Below the pieces are notes generated by a model. It was given only the letters and a program-made list of their open reading frames with translations, did not search any database and was not told where the DNA came from. 64,000 nucleotides of DNA from Brevibacillus daliensis (lineage in GTDB: Bacteria; Bacillota; Bacilli; Brevibacillales; Brevibacillaceae). Positions within the stretch are counted from its first letter, which is position 1. Every line of letters starts with the position of its first letter. This document shows positions 37,299 through 45,483 of the stretch, piece after piece. The stretch lies in NCBI RefSeq assembly GCF_021245735.1, contig NZ_JAJISB010000006.1, forward strand, positions 222,638 through 286,637. Reading direction: 5' to 3'. The position numbers and the translations under genes are program-made.

Positions 37299-39410
37299 TT
37301 AAACTTCACGCTCCCGCAATTGCAATACCTCATAAACCTTTAACCCGAGCGGAGTCATCCTCGTACCTTGTTTTTTTACCCCAACCGATAAACATCCCAA
37401 CCTCTGTAGCAACGATAGTCTACTGCGAAGCTGTGCTTCCGTTAAAGGATAGCGGAGCATTCTCAAAAGAGTGGCACGTCCTATTGTTTCAGTTCGCTTA
37501 TAGCAAATCGCTAACTGATATAAAATCTCCTGATATTCTGATAGGGAACCGTGACCAGTAAGGAACGAGATAATCTCTATTGGTTCAGAGTCATCCTTTG
37601 TTTGTATAGATTCGTTCTGCCCATTGCTATTTTGCCCCAGCTTTTTCTGAGTAAGTCCAGGTAGATGGCGTACCTCCACTAGTTGATTGTCCGCAATTAC
37701 CACAAGATATTGTAACAAGTTTTCTAGCTCACGAATGTTGCCAGGCCAATTATACCCTTGCAACAGTTCTTTCGCTTCTTTGGAGAAGGCGAGTTTCTTT
37801 TTATTTTTTTTGAGAAAATTCTGAATCAGTGTAAACAAATCCTCACGCCGTTCTCGAAGTGGTGGTATGTGCAATGGCAACACGTTTAGACGGTAGTAGA
37901 GGTCCTCACGAAACGTACCATTTTTCATCATATCCATCAGATTGCGGTTCGTAGCAGCAATTACTCGCACATTGACGGGAATCATCCGGTTTGCACCTAT
38001 CCGCATCACTTGTCGCTCCTGCAAGACTCGTAACAAGGAAGCCTGAATGCCTAGTGGTGCATCCCCAATCTCATCCAGAAAAATCGTACCATTATGGGCT
38101 AGTTCAAACAGACCCATCTTTCCACCTTTGCGTGCTCCGGTAAACGCCCCTTCTTCATAGCCGAAAAGCTCGCTTTCCGCTAGACTTTCTGTCAAACCTG
38201 CGAAGTTAACAGGGACAAAAGGACAGTCCCGACGTGTGGAATGCTGATGGATGGCTTGCGCAAACACTTCTTTTCCTGTTCCATTTTCCCCTGTAATCAA
38301 TATGGTGTAGTCGCTTTCGGCAAGCTTAAGGGCAACCTGTTTGTTGCTCTTGGTGGATTGGCTTTCACCGATAATATGTTCAAAAGAATATTTAGTACTA
38401 AGCCCTAGACCAATGCTCTTTTTACGGATTTCCTGTTCGGTTCTCTGCATTTTGGTTACATCTTGAAAGGTAATAACGGCTCCAAGAAGCTGATCATCCA
38501 GGAAAGTTGGAACGATGGTAACGAGCAAGTACTGATCTCTGATCTGTAAAAGGTGGTCAGTCATCTCCGTTTGGGAGAGTAAGACCTGATTCACGCGAAA
38601 CTCGGGCAATACGTCTTGTACATGCCTGCCAATGCTTGCGGTAGCAGAGAGATTCATAATTTTTTCCGCTTCTTCATTTAAGACAGTAATCAAACCCTCA
38701 GCATCCGTCCCGATAATCCCTTCATGAACCGCATTCAGAATGGCTTCCAGTTTTTTATTCAATTGACGTTCTTGATTGGCGGAGTGAGTCAATTTTCGCC
38801 CGAGTCGCACGAAGTCACTAATAAATTCAGCGGTGAACAGGTTGGCTTTCTCGACGGGCAGATGTAATATCCTAGCAATATCCAGGATTGTAGTTAGGTC
38901 AATGCGCAGGTGACCGATTTCAATTATATTTGTAATGTGTTCTGGAACAAGCTCTCGTAATCCGTGACAAACAGCAATATCAATATCGTCCGCTTCTGGT
39001 ATTGGTGTATCTGTTCCAGGAGCATAGGGGATGAACTGCAAATGATCAAAACCGAGATGACGCAGAAGTTCAGTGGAATCTTCCGCAATTACCTGGTTGT
39101 TAGAAACGAGTAGGCATCTTGTGCCTGGTGCCAGGTCCATCAGTTGATCCAGTTTGGTTAAATCCACGGTTCTTCTTGCGATCACCAAAGGTATTTTCCG
39201 CGCGCATGATGGTATCAAGCTAAGTAGCTCCTGGACTGGAATAATAATTAAGTCAGCACGTTCACAGACATGAAGTGGAAGATCAGAGGTACCATAGTAC
39301 CCTTCAATTTCCACTTGTTGATCGAAAAAGATACGAAGATTTTCTTCAAAAAGGTCACATATTTTTTCTGTATGAGTTACAAGAACAATCCGAGGAATTC
39401 TTTTTGTCAT
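37299..39410 (-). CDS. Sigma-54-dependent activator with winged-helix C-terminus
   Basis: 703 aa. Residues 1-215 resemble a PrpR_N-type sensor; a PAS domain spans about 225-330; the AAA+ domain has GENGTGKE near 373, GAFTGA near 419 and WPGNIRELENLL. Instead of a Fis HTH the C-terminus looks like a winged helix (RATLLRMLRYPLTEAQLRSR). Start ATG from 39410 with AGGAGGT. Divergent from amhX, whose promoter is -24/-12, its probable target. Confidence 0.87.
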   Translation of the reverse strand: MTKRIPRIVLVTHTEKICDLFEENLRIFFDQQVEIEGYYGTSDLPLHVCERADLIIIPVQELLSLIPSCARKIPLVIARRTVDLTKLDQLMDLAPGTRCLLVSNNQVIAEDSTELLRHLGFDHLQFIPYAPGTDTPIPEADDIDIAVCHGLRELVPEHITNIIEIGHLRIDLTTILDIARILHLPVEKANLFTAEFISDFVRLGRKLTHSANQERQLNKKLEAILNAVHEGIIGTDAEGLITVLNEEAEKIMNLSATASIGRHVQDVLPEFRVNQVLLSQTEMTDHLLQIRDQYLLVTIVPTFLDDQLLGAVITFQDVTKMQRTEQEIRKKSIGLGLSTKYSFEHIIGESQSTKSNKQVALKLAESDYTILITGENGTGKEVFAQAIHQHSTRRDCPFVPVNFAGLTESLAESELFGYEEGAFTGARKGGKMGLFELAHNGTIFLDEIGDAPLGIQASLLRVLQERQVMRIGANRMIPVNVRVIAATNRNLMDMMKNGTFREDLYYRLNVLPLHIPPLRERREDLFTLIQNFLKKNKKKLAFSKEAKELLQGYNWPGNIRELENLLQYLVVIADNQLVEVRHLPGLTQKKLGQNSNGQNESIQTKDDSEPIEIISFLTGHGSLSEYQEILYQLAICYKRTETIGRATLLRMLRYPLTEAQLRSRLSLLQRLGCLSVGVKKQGTRMTPLGLKVYEVLQLREREV

Positions 39411-39584
39411 GGTTACCTCCTAGGTCCTATATTAGAAATGTGTATGATTCTTATCATTTTAGGCTAATAATCAGTTAATTTCAATAATTAAAACAACCTA
39501 AATAATAACCAATAAATTTTGTATACTATAGGATCAGTGTGCAAGAAAGAAGGAGGGACTGCGTTTCTTCCGTAATTAGAGTAA

Positions 39585-39602
39585 TTGGCATGAAAATTGC
39601 AT
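39585..39602 (+). promoter_or_regulatory. Sigma-54 promoter of the amhX-yfcC operon
   Basis: TTGGCATGAAAATTGCAT: -24 GG (39587-39588) and -12 GC (39599-39600) exactly 12 nt apart. An AAGAAA/TTTCTT inverted repeat (39543-39548 / 39564-39569) upstream might bind the activator. Confidence 0.9.
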
Positions 39603-39651
39603 TAATTCAATTACAATAATTTTTTTAACATGTAAAGAGAGGAATGATTTC

Positions 39652-40794
39652 ATGAGTAAAACAAAACTGTCTACGTTTTTGACAGAGCGACAAGATGAGA
39701 TTATCTCTACCTACAACCAATTGCATCAACTAGCAGAACCTAGCTGGCAGGAAGAAAAGACATCGCAATTTTTGGTCGATGCTCTACAAAAGGCTGGAAT
39801 TATGGTGAAGCGCTTTGATGGCCACTACGGTTTTATTGCAGAAATACCTGGTGAGCAGGAAGAAGTCGTGGGACTACGTGCGGACATGGATGCATTGGTC
39901 CAGGAAGTGGATGGTGTCGTGAAACCGAACCACTCTTGCGGTCATGATGCCCACTCTACGCTGGTTCTTTATAGCGCACTGGCGATTGCAAGCATGGGAA
40001 TCACACCCAAAAAGACGATTCGCTTTCTCTTTCAACCAGCGGAAGAAAAGCTAGGTGGAGCGATGAAGATGATTGAGGATGGGGCACTTAAGAGCGTCAC
40101 TCAATTAATGGGCGTCCACCTGCGTCCAGAGATGGAAGTTCCTTTTGGTAAAGCAGCACCAGCTATTTTCCATGGAGCTACTACCTTTTTGAAAGGAACG
40201 ATCAAGGGATTGCAAGCTCACGCGGCGAGACCTGCTTATGGTAAAAACGTTATTGAAGCAGCAACCGTTCTGGTACAGGCCCTTCAAAACATCCGACTGA
40301 CGGCCAATTCCGGTTTTTCGGTCAAAATGACGCAATTACAAGCGGGAGGAGAGACGTCGAATGTAATCCCGGATCGAGCTACCTTTACGCTGGATGTGCG
40401 GGCACAAACTAACGAGGGAATGGATGAACTTCGAGAAAAAACTGACCATGCCATCAAGTATTCTGGGGAGTTGATGGGTGTGGACATAGTTGCGGAATGG
40501 GGCGGTTTTGTACCTGCTGCTGTTCCTAATGAGAGTATGATTAAGCTGGCTGAACAAGCGATTACCGATGTGTTGGGAGCTGAAAATCTGACTGAGCCGT
40601 GCGTGACGCCTGGGGGAGAAGATTTTCACTTCTATCCACTGAAATGTCCGACAGTTCAGTCTACGATGGTTGGTCTTGGCTGCGGTCTGAAACCGGTCTT
40701 GCATCATCCTAACATGTCTTTTGACACAACTGCGCTGGTTTATGGTGCACAAATCTTGGCTACTGCTGCATGGGAAGCGGCACATTCAACTTAG
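39652..40794 (+). CDS. amhX: M20-family amidohydrolase, AmhX-like
   Basis: Zinc-dependent aminoacylase/peptidase. Metal and catalytic residues are seen in RADMDAL, HSCGHDAHST, QPAEE and the final H in VLHHPNMSFD. AHAARPAYG marks the dimer-lid domain. 380 aa. It shares a sigma-54 promoter with the transporter that follows by 26 nt, suggesting import and hydrolysis of an N-acyl amino acid or amide. Confidence 0.85.
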   Translation: MSKTKLSTFLTERQDEIISTYNQLHQLAEPSWQEEKTSQFLVDALQKAGIMVKRFDGHYGFIAEIPGEQEEVVGLRADMDALVQEVDGVVKPNHSCGHDAHSTLVLYSALAIASMGITPKKTIRFLFQPAEEKLGGAMKMIEDGALKSVTQLMGVHLRPEMEVPFGKAAPAIFHGATTFLKGTIKGLQAHAARPAYGKNVIEAATVLVQALQNIRLTANSGFSVKMTQLQAGGETSNVIPDRATFTLDVRAQTNEGMDELREKTDHAIKYSGELMGVDIVAEWGGFVPAAVPNESMIKLAEQAITDVLGAENLTEPCVTPGGEDFHFYPLKCPTVQSTMVGLGCGLKPVLHHPNMSFDTTALVYGAQILATAAWEAAHST

Positions 40795-40820
40795 AGGGTT
40801 AAGGAAAAGGGGTTATGATC

Positions 40821-42251
40821 ATGGATTCTACGAACAATGCGATACCAACAGGCAAACCGAAACGCCGCCTTAGGCAGATTGATGCTTATGTACTTTTGTT
40901 TTGCATTCTGCTGATTTGTGCTGCGGCTACCTACCTGGTACCAACAGGGGAGTTTGAACGGGTAAAAAAAGGAGAGATTACAGTCGTTGTGCCAGGCAGC
41001 TATCATGCGGTTCCGGCCAATCCGACCGGTTTTATGGACTTTTTTACCGCCATTCAGATGGGGATGATCAAAGGGGCTCCGATTATTTTCCTGGTGCTTT
41101 TTACAGGTGGTGCGCTTGCGGTATTGGATAAAACGGGAGCACTACGGGCAGCGATTTTGACGCTCGTTAGGAAGTTAGGTAATCGGGAAACATTACTGAT
41201 TATTCTGGTTTGTGCCGTGTTCTCTTTCCTGGGTACACTTGGGGTTATTGTCAACTCAGTTATTGCCTTTATACCACTTGGAATCATGATTGCAAGAGCA
41301 ATGAAACTGGATGCAATCTTTGGGGTATCGCTTATCTATCTGGGGGTGTACGCCGGATTTAACACCTCCATCGCCTTTCCGGGAACAATTGGACTATCGC
41401 AACAGATAGCGGAGCTACCACTGTTCTCAGGTATCGGCTTTCGGACGATTATCTATATCAGCTTTGTTATCGTAACGATCTGGTATATTGCCCGTTACGC
41501 CAAAAAGTTAAGAAAAGATCCCAACAACAGTATTCTGGGTGCTACCGCGTTTCCGTCTGAAAATGACAAGACGGATAACGAAATAGACGCCAATATGGAA
41601 TTTACTCTGCAGCACAAACTGATTTTGGCTTTTACCGGACTTGTTCTGATATCGTTTATTGCTCTTACGCTTATTCTCAAATGGGATGTAAATGAAATGG
41701 CTGGTATATTTATCTTTATCGCTATCGGTGTCGGTCTCATTAGTCGGATGGAGGTAAACGATATTGCCAAAACATTTATCCAAGGCTGCCAAAAGCTGGT
41801 CTATGGTGCACTTATCGTCGGTATGGCCCGTGCGGTAACCGTTATCCTGGAAGATGGGAAATTCCTAGATACGATTGTAAACTGGTTGGCGATTTTACTT
41901 GAACCATTATCGCCTGTGGCAGGGGCTATCGGGATGTTCCTGGGAAGCGCAGGGCTTCATTTCCTGATTTCCTCCGGTTCCGGTGAAGCGGTCATGCTGA
42001 TGCCAATCCTGGCTCCGCTTTCCGACCTAATGGGGATTACCCGTCAAGTTGCGGTAGAAGCGCTGATGCTTGGAGAAGGTGTCGTGAACTGTATCAACCC
42101 AACTTCCGGGGTACTGATGAGTATTTTGGCGATCAGCGCCATCCCGTATGGCAAATGGATTCGCTTTATGATGCCGCTTATAGGGATATGGGTTGCGATC
42201 TCTATGGTCTTCCTGGTAATCGGGGTTATGATTAACTGGGGACCTTATTAA
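40821..42251 (+). CDS. YfcC-family (C4-dicarboxylate/arginine-carrier-like) permease
   Basis: 476 aa with about 12 membrane helices. The N-terminal PTGEFERV, middle GVYAGFNTSIAFPGTIGLSQ, and LISSGSGEAVMLMPILAPLSDLMG fit the YfcC/DUF C4-dicarboxylate anaerobic carrier family. ATG 40821 chosen for spacing from AAAAGGGG; ATG 40815 possible. Substrate unknown, likely the one cleaved by the adjacent amidohydrolase. Confidence 0.82.
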   Translation: MDSTNNAIPTGKPKRRLRQIDAYVLLFCILLICAAATYLVPTGEFERVKKGEITVVVPGSYHAVPANPTGFMDFFTAIQMGMIKGAPIIFLVLFTGGALAVLDKTGALRAAILTLVRKLGNRETLLIILVCAVFSFLGTLGVIVNSVIAFIPLGIMIARAMKLDAIFGVSLIYLGVYAGFNTSIAFPGTIGLSQQIAELPLFSGIGFRTIIYISFVIVTIWYIARYAKKLRKDPNNSILGATAFPSENDKTDNEIDANMEFTLQHKLILAFTGLVLISFIALTLILKWDVNEMAGIFIFIAIGVGLISRMEVNDIAKTFIQGCQKLVYGALIVGMARAVTVILEDGKFLDTIVNWLAILLEPLSPVAGAIGMFLGSAGLHFLISSGSGEAVMLMPILAPLSDLMGITRQVAVEALMLGEGVVNCINPTSGVLMSILAISAIPYGKWIRFMMPLIGIWVAISMVFLVIGVMINWGPY

Positions 42252-42260
42252 TAGAAATAA

Positions 42261-42297
42261 CGGATAGGCCTGTGACTGTCAGGTCTATCCGCTTTTT
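42261..42297 (+). terminator. Terminator after the YfcC-family gene
   Basis: CGGATAGGCCTG (42261-42272) and CAGGTCTATCCG (42280-42291) with a G-U pair, then CTTTTT. Confidence 0.87.
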
Positions 42298-42300
42298 AAT

Positions 42301-42489
42301 GTGAAAATTGAAAAACTTCTAATTCATCCTGATGATGAATTTTGTACAAATTTAGCTAAAAAAAGAAACTGTGACAGAATTGAAGTTCATTGCCATTCAA
42401 GAAGAATAGATGCACATAGGTTTTATTCTCGACAAGGATTTACTGAATCCCCAAAGTACTTTATGAAGAGGATAAACGAATCTATATAA
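42301..42489 (+). pseudogene. GNAT acetyltransferase remnant with internal deletion
   Basis: 62 codons. CDRIEVHCHSRRIDAHRFYSRQGF is the C-terminal half of a GNAT acetyltransferase. IEKLLIHPDDEF at the front looks like the strand before the acetyl-CoA loop, but the loop itself (R/QxxGxG/A) is missing. It starts directly after a terminator without a ribosome site. The rest of 42252-42655 holds an 8-bp hairpin, GCTCTGGA/TCCAGAGC (42581-42603), and nothing else I can support. Confidence 0.65.
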
Positions 42490-42655
42490 GAATCGTAATC
42501 AAACAAACGGGTGCTTTCGTATAATTAGAATCCAGAAAAGGAGAATAGGGGGTCTTAATTGCGGAAGAATAAATCAAATTGCTCTGGACAAGTATTCCAG
42601 AGCGAATGTATTTTTAATAGCACTATAATGTAAGACTTATTTCGATAGACATACA

Positions 42656-42970
42656 CTACGAGATCATTTTTAACCCAATAGCAGCCGTAACAATCATTAA
42701 GATAAACAGAATACGACGCCATTCTTTCGGCTCGTTATAGACGAACATCCCCAGAAGAGCACTACCCATTGTACCAATTCCTGTCCAGACAGCGTAAGCC
42801 GTACCCATAGATAATGTATTCATGGCTAGATACAAAAGATTAAAACTGAATACGAATCCAAGAACTAATACAGCGATTGATGATGGAGCAGGCTTCGTTG
42901 CCACTTTTTTTAATCCAAGAACACCAACTACTTCAAAACCGCCGGCAAATACCAGATAGATCCAGCCCAT
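42656..42970 (-). CDS. ykkD: SMR-family efflux subunit, YkkD-like
   Basis: Four-helix small multidrug-resistance protein, 104 aa. MGWIYLVFAGGFEVVGVLGLKK has the membrane Glu essential for coupling; MGTAYAVWTGIGTMGSALLGM is SMR-typical. Its ATG overlaps the ykkC stop codon by one base, so subunits are coupled. YkkCD-type pairs export guanidinium or cationic drugs. Confidence 0.87.
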   Translation of the reverse strand: MGWIYLVFAGGFEVVGVLGLKKVATKPAPSSIAVLVLGFVFSFNLLYLAMNTLSMGTAYAVWTGIGTMGSALLGMFVYNEPKEWRRILFILMIVTAAIGLKMIS

Positions 42971-43320
42971 TAATGACTCATTCCTTTCGCATCAGATGTG
43001 TCTTCCTCTTTTGTAATCAGCTTCAATCCGATTACTCCAGTTAATAACAAGGCGACCAGAGCAATCTTGGCAACAACAACTGGTTCACCAAATAGGAGAA
43101 TTTCAGTAAGTACAGTTCCCGCAGTACCTATCCCTGTAAATACAGCGTATACCGTACCGATCGGCAATTTTTTTGTGGCTTGAATCAAAACATAAAAGCT
43201 TATCATTATGGCAATTAAGGTACCTGCCCACTCGTACCATGTTACTGAGTGTTTAATACCAGAAACCCAGTATATTTCTAACAACCCGGCTATAAGCACA
43301 TAAAGCCAGTTTTTATTCAT
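42970..43320 (-). CDS. ykkC: SMR-family efflux subunit, YkkC-like
   Basis: 116 aa, four helices; the conserved Glu is in AGLLEIYWVSGIKH, and LPIGTVYAVFTGIGTAGTVL matches YkkC closely. RBS GGAGGA. It follows the TetR gene by 39 nt on the same strand. No guanidine riboswitch is seen upstream; TetR control seems to replace it. Confidence 0.88.
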   Translation of the reverse strand: MNKNWLYVLIAGLLEIYWVSGIKHSVTWYEWAGTLIAIMISFYVLIQATKKLPIGTVYAVFTGIGTAGTVLTEILLFGEPVVVAKIALVALLLTGVIGLKLITKEEDTSDAKGMSH

Positions 43321-43359
43321 TCTATTCTCCTCCGTTTCTCTCCCTTGTACATAGTTGAA

Positions 43360-43938
43360 CTAAAGTATTGCAAGGCCTTTCGCATATATTTTCCAAGATG
43401 CCTTCCAGCGTTTTTCAAATCGATCTACCCCACCGAATAATAATTCAGCGAATAACCCATCGACTAAACAGAAGAACGCAATAGCTGCTTCTGAAGGATC
43501 ATCTATCTGTATTTCTCCTGTTTTCTTTGCCTCTGTAAAAATGGGAATCAGTAGTGCTTCCCATTCGTCATAATAGTTGTTCGTGCTTTTGCTTATTTCC
43601 TCCATCATGGATGAAGGCGGAAAAAAGGCCATCCGTAGCCAGAACCTGAATAAATCGCTCTGTTCATATTTTTTCTGAAATGAATGCAATAAAGTTGGTA
43701 AAAGCACATCCAAGGAATTTTCCTTTTGTTCCTCTAGAAAGGCTCGAATAAACTGAGTCTCAATTTGATAGACGTCGTGGATCAAAAGAAACAGCAAATC
43801 ATCCTTTGATTTAAAGTGAGCATAAATGGATGGCTTTTTGATACCAACCTCATTAGCAATTTGAGCGAGTGAGGTTGCTTCATAGCCATGTTCAGCAAAA
43901 CAGCGTAAGGCAGCCTCCTTAATTCGTTGTGCAGTCAT
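43360..43938 (-). CDS. TetR-family repressor of the efflux pair
   Basis: HTH in residues 1-50: AAALRCFAEHGYEATSLAQIANEVGIKKPSIYAHFKSKDDL, then a helical ligand domain. ATG from 43938 is taken (TTG three bases earlier possible); 192 aa. A perfect palindrome lies 18-31 nt upstream. First gene of the tetR-ykkC-ykkD unit, so probably autoregulated. Confidence 0.88.
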   Translation of the reverse strand: MTAQRIKEAALRCFAEHGYEATSLAQIANEVGIKKPSIYAHFKSKDDLLFLLIHDVYQIETQFIRAFLEEQKENSLDVLLPTLLHSFQKKYEQSDLFRFWLRMAFFPPSSMMEEISKSTNNYYDEWEALLIPIFTEAKKTGEIQIDDPSEAAIAFFCLVDGLFAELLFGGVDRFEKRWKASWKIYAKGLAIL

Positions 43939-43955
43939 CAATTATCACTCCCTAA

Positions 43956-43969
43956 CTAACGATCGTTAG
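43956..43969. promoter_or_regulatory. TetR-type operator palindrome
   Basis: CTAACGATCGTTAG is a perfect 14-bp palindrome immediately upstream of the TetR gene, of the size and form bound by such repressors. Confidence 0.8.
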
Positions 43970-44103
43970 GAAGATAATCTCACATTTTTTTTCTCTTGTC
44001 AAATTGATTATATACGAGGTGTATTTTTGTAGGGAGTATGACTTTATTTTCACCTGCTTCGGAAATACTACCTATACTAATTGTGATCAAGGCAGGTGCT
44101 ACA

Positions 44104-45321
44104 ATGAATCTGAAAACAGGTTCTCTACTTTGGATGGATAGTTATCCGGATGCTCCTACTTATCCTTGTTTGGAGAATGATATAGCTTGCGATGTTCTGG
44201 TTATTGGTGGGGGAGAAGCAGGGGCGTTAACTGCCTATCAGTTAATTAAGTGTGGTCTTGATGTCGTACTTGTGGATAAAAGATCTATTGCTCATGGGAC
44301 TTCGAGTGCAAGTACAGGGTTGTTACAATTTGCGAATGATAAATCACTGGGTTCTTTTGTACATTCTATTGGTGAGGAGAATGGATGTAGATTTTATCAG
44401 TTATGCAGAGAGGCTTTGGAACACCTAAGTGACATTACGAATTCCTTACCTCTTTCTGTTGATTTTCAGAGACGACCATGTCTTTATTTTGCGTCTTGTC
44501 CTGAAGACGTGATTACCGTGCAAACTGAGTATGAACTGTATAAAAAAATGGGTTTCCCCGTAACTTATTTTACTGAGGGTCAGATTGCTGAAAGATTCCC
44601 ATTCAAAAAATTGGCGGGTCTATACTCGGAGGGAGATGCAGAGGTTAATCCTTACAAGTTGGCTCATGGGCTTATTCAATATGGTCAGCAAAGAGGAATG
44701 CGTGTATTTGAGAAAACAGAAATAAAAAGACACCGAATGGAAGAGGGCAAGCTACTCTTTCTATCGTCAAATGGATCACATATTCGATGTAAATATGCTG
44801 TTTATGCTACTGGTTATGAAACACAGGAATATAAAAGTAATTCTAATGCATTTCTAGGCAGCACTTATGCTTTAGCAACACAGCCATATGAAGATTTTTC
44901 TTCATGGACAGATCGCTGTTTAATTTGGGAAACGGCACGCCCTTATCTTTATATACGAACAACCGCGGATAATCGAGTAATAGCAGGAGGCTTAGATATA
45001 GCGACTGCAAAAGAACAGGACCGGGATAAGAGATTGTTACATAAAACAGAATTGTTAATAGAGAAACTGCAAGAATTGTTTCCAACATTGCCTGAAATGA
45101 AAGCAGAATATGCATGGGCGGGGACAATAGGCGGGACACATGATGGATTACCGTTGTTTGGTCCACAGGAAGGATATCCAAATTCATATTTTATTTTAGG
45201 GTATGGAGGAAATGGAACAGTCTGTAGTACAGTTGGGAGTCTTATTTTGAAGGATCTAATAACAAAGGGACATCACCCGGATGCGGAGATGTTTTCCTTT
45301 ATTCGACAACATCATTCATAA
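44104..45321 (+). CDS. DAO-family FAD-dependent oxidoreductase
   Basis: CDVLVIGGGEAGALTAYQLIKCGLDVVLVDKR is the FAD Rossmann motif; the C-terminal GYGGNGTVCSTVGSLIL closes the flavin site. This group (D-amino acid oxidase / glycine oxidase-like) oxidises amines; substrate unknown. ATG 44104 is chosen over 44038 because homologues begin with MNLxTGSLxW and AGGTG precedes it. 405 aa. Confidence 0.83.
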   Translation: MNLKTGSLLWMDSYPDAPTYPCLENDIACDVLVIGGGEAGALTAYQLIKCGLDVVLVDKRSIAHGTSSASTGLLQFANDKSLGSFVHSIGEENGCRFYQLCREALEHLSDITNSLPLSVDFQRRPCLYFASCPEDVITVQTEYELYKKMGFPVTYFTEGQIAERFPFKKLAGLYSEGDAEVNPYKLAHGLIQYGQQRGMRVFEKTEIKRHRMEEGKLLFLSSNGSHIRCKYAVYATGYETQEYKSNSNAFLGSTYALATQPYEDFSSWTDRCLIWETARPYLYIRTTADNRVIAGGLDIATAKEQDRDKRLLHKTELLIEKLQELFPTLPEMKAEYAWAGTIGGTHDGLPLFGPQEGYPNSYFILGYGGNGTVCSTVGSLILKDLITKGHHPDAEMFSFIRQHHS

Positions 45322-45329
45322 TTGAAAGG

Positions 45330-45353
45330 AGCCTGTGCGAACAGGCTCTTTTT
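45330..45353 (+). terminator. Terminator after the FAD oxidoreductase
   Basis: AGCCTGT (45330-45336) and ACAGGCT (45341-45347), loop GCGA, then CTTTTT. Confidence 0.8.
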
Positions 45354-45483
45354 CCGTTCATCCCAAGAGGATTCTGAATCCTTTTAAATTTTTCAAAGTG
45401 TGATTTTCACTACTATTGTCAAAAAGCTTGTCTATTCTGTGACTATAGTCTGTATAATAAAAATAGGAGGGAGTAGTACAGGA

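Noticed and set aside
39440..39456. Fur-like ATGATTCTTATCAT dyad upstream of amhX
   Set aside because: Too short and poorly matched to the 7-1-7 Fur box; no iron-related gene is adjacent.
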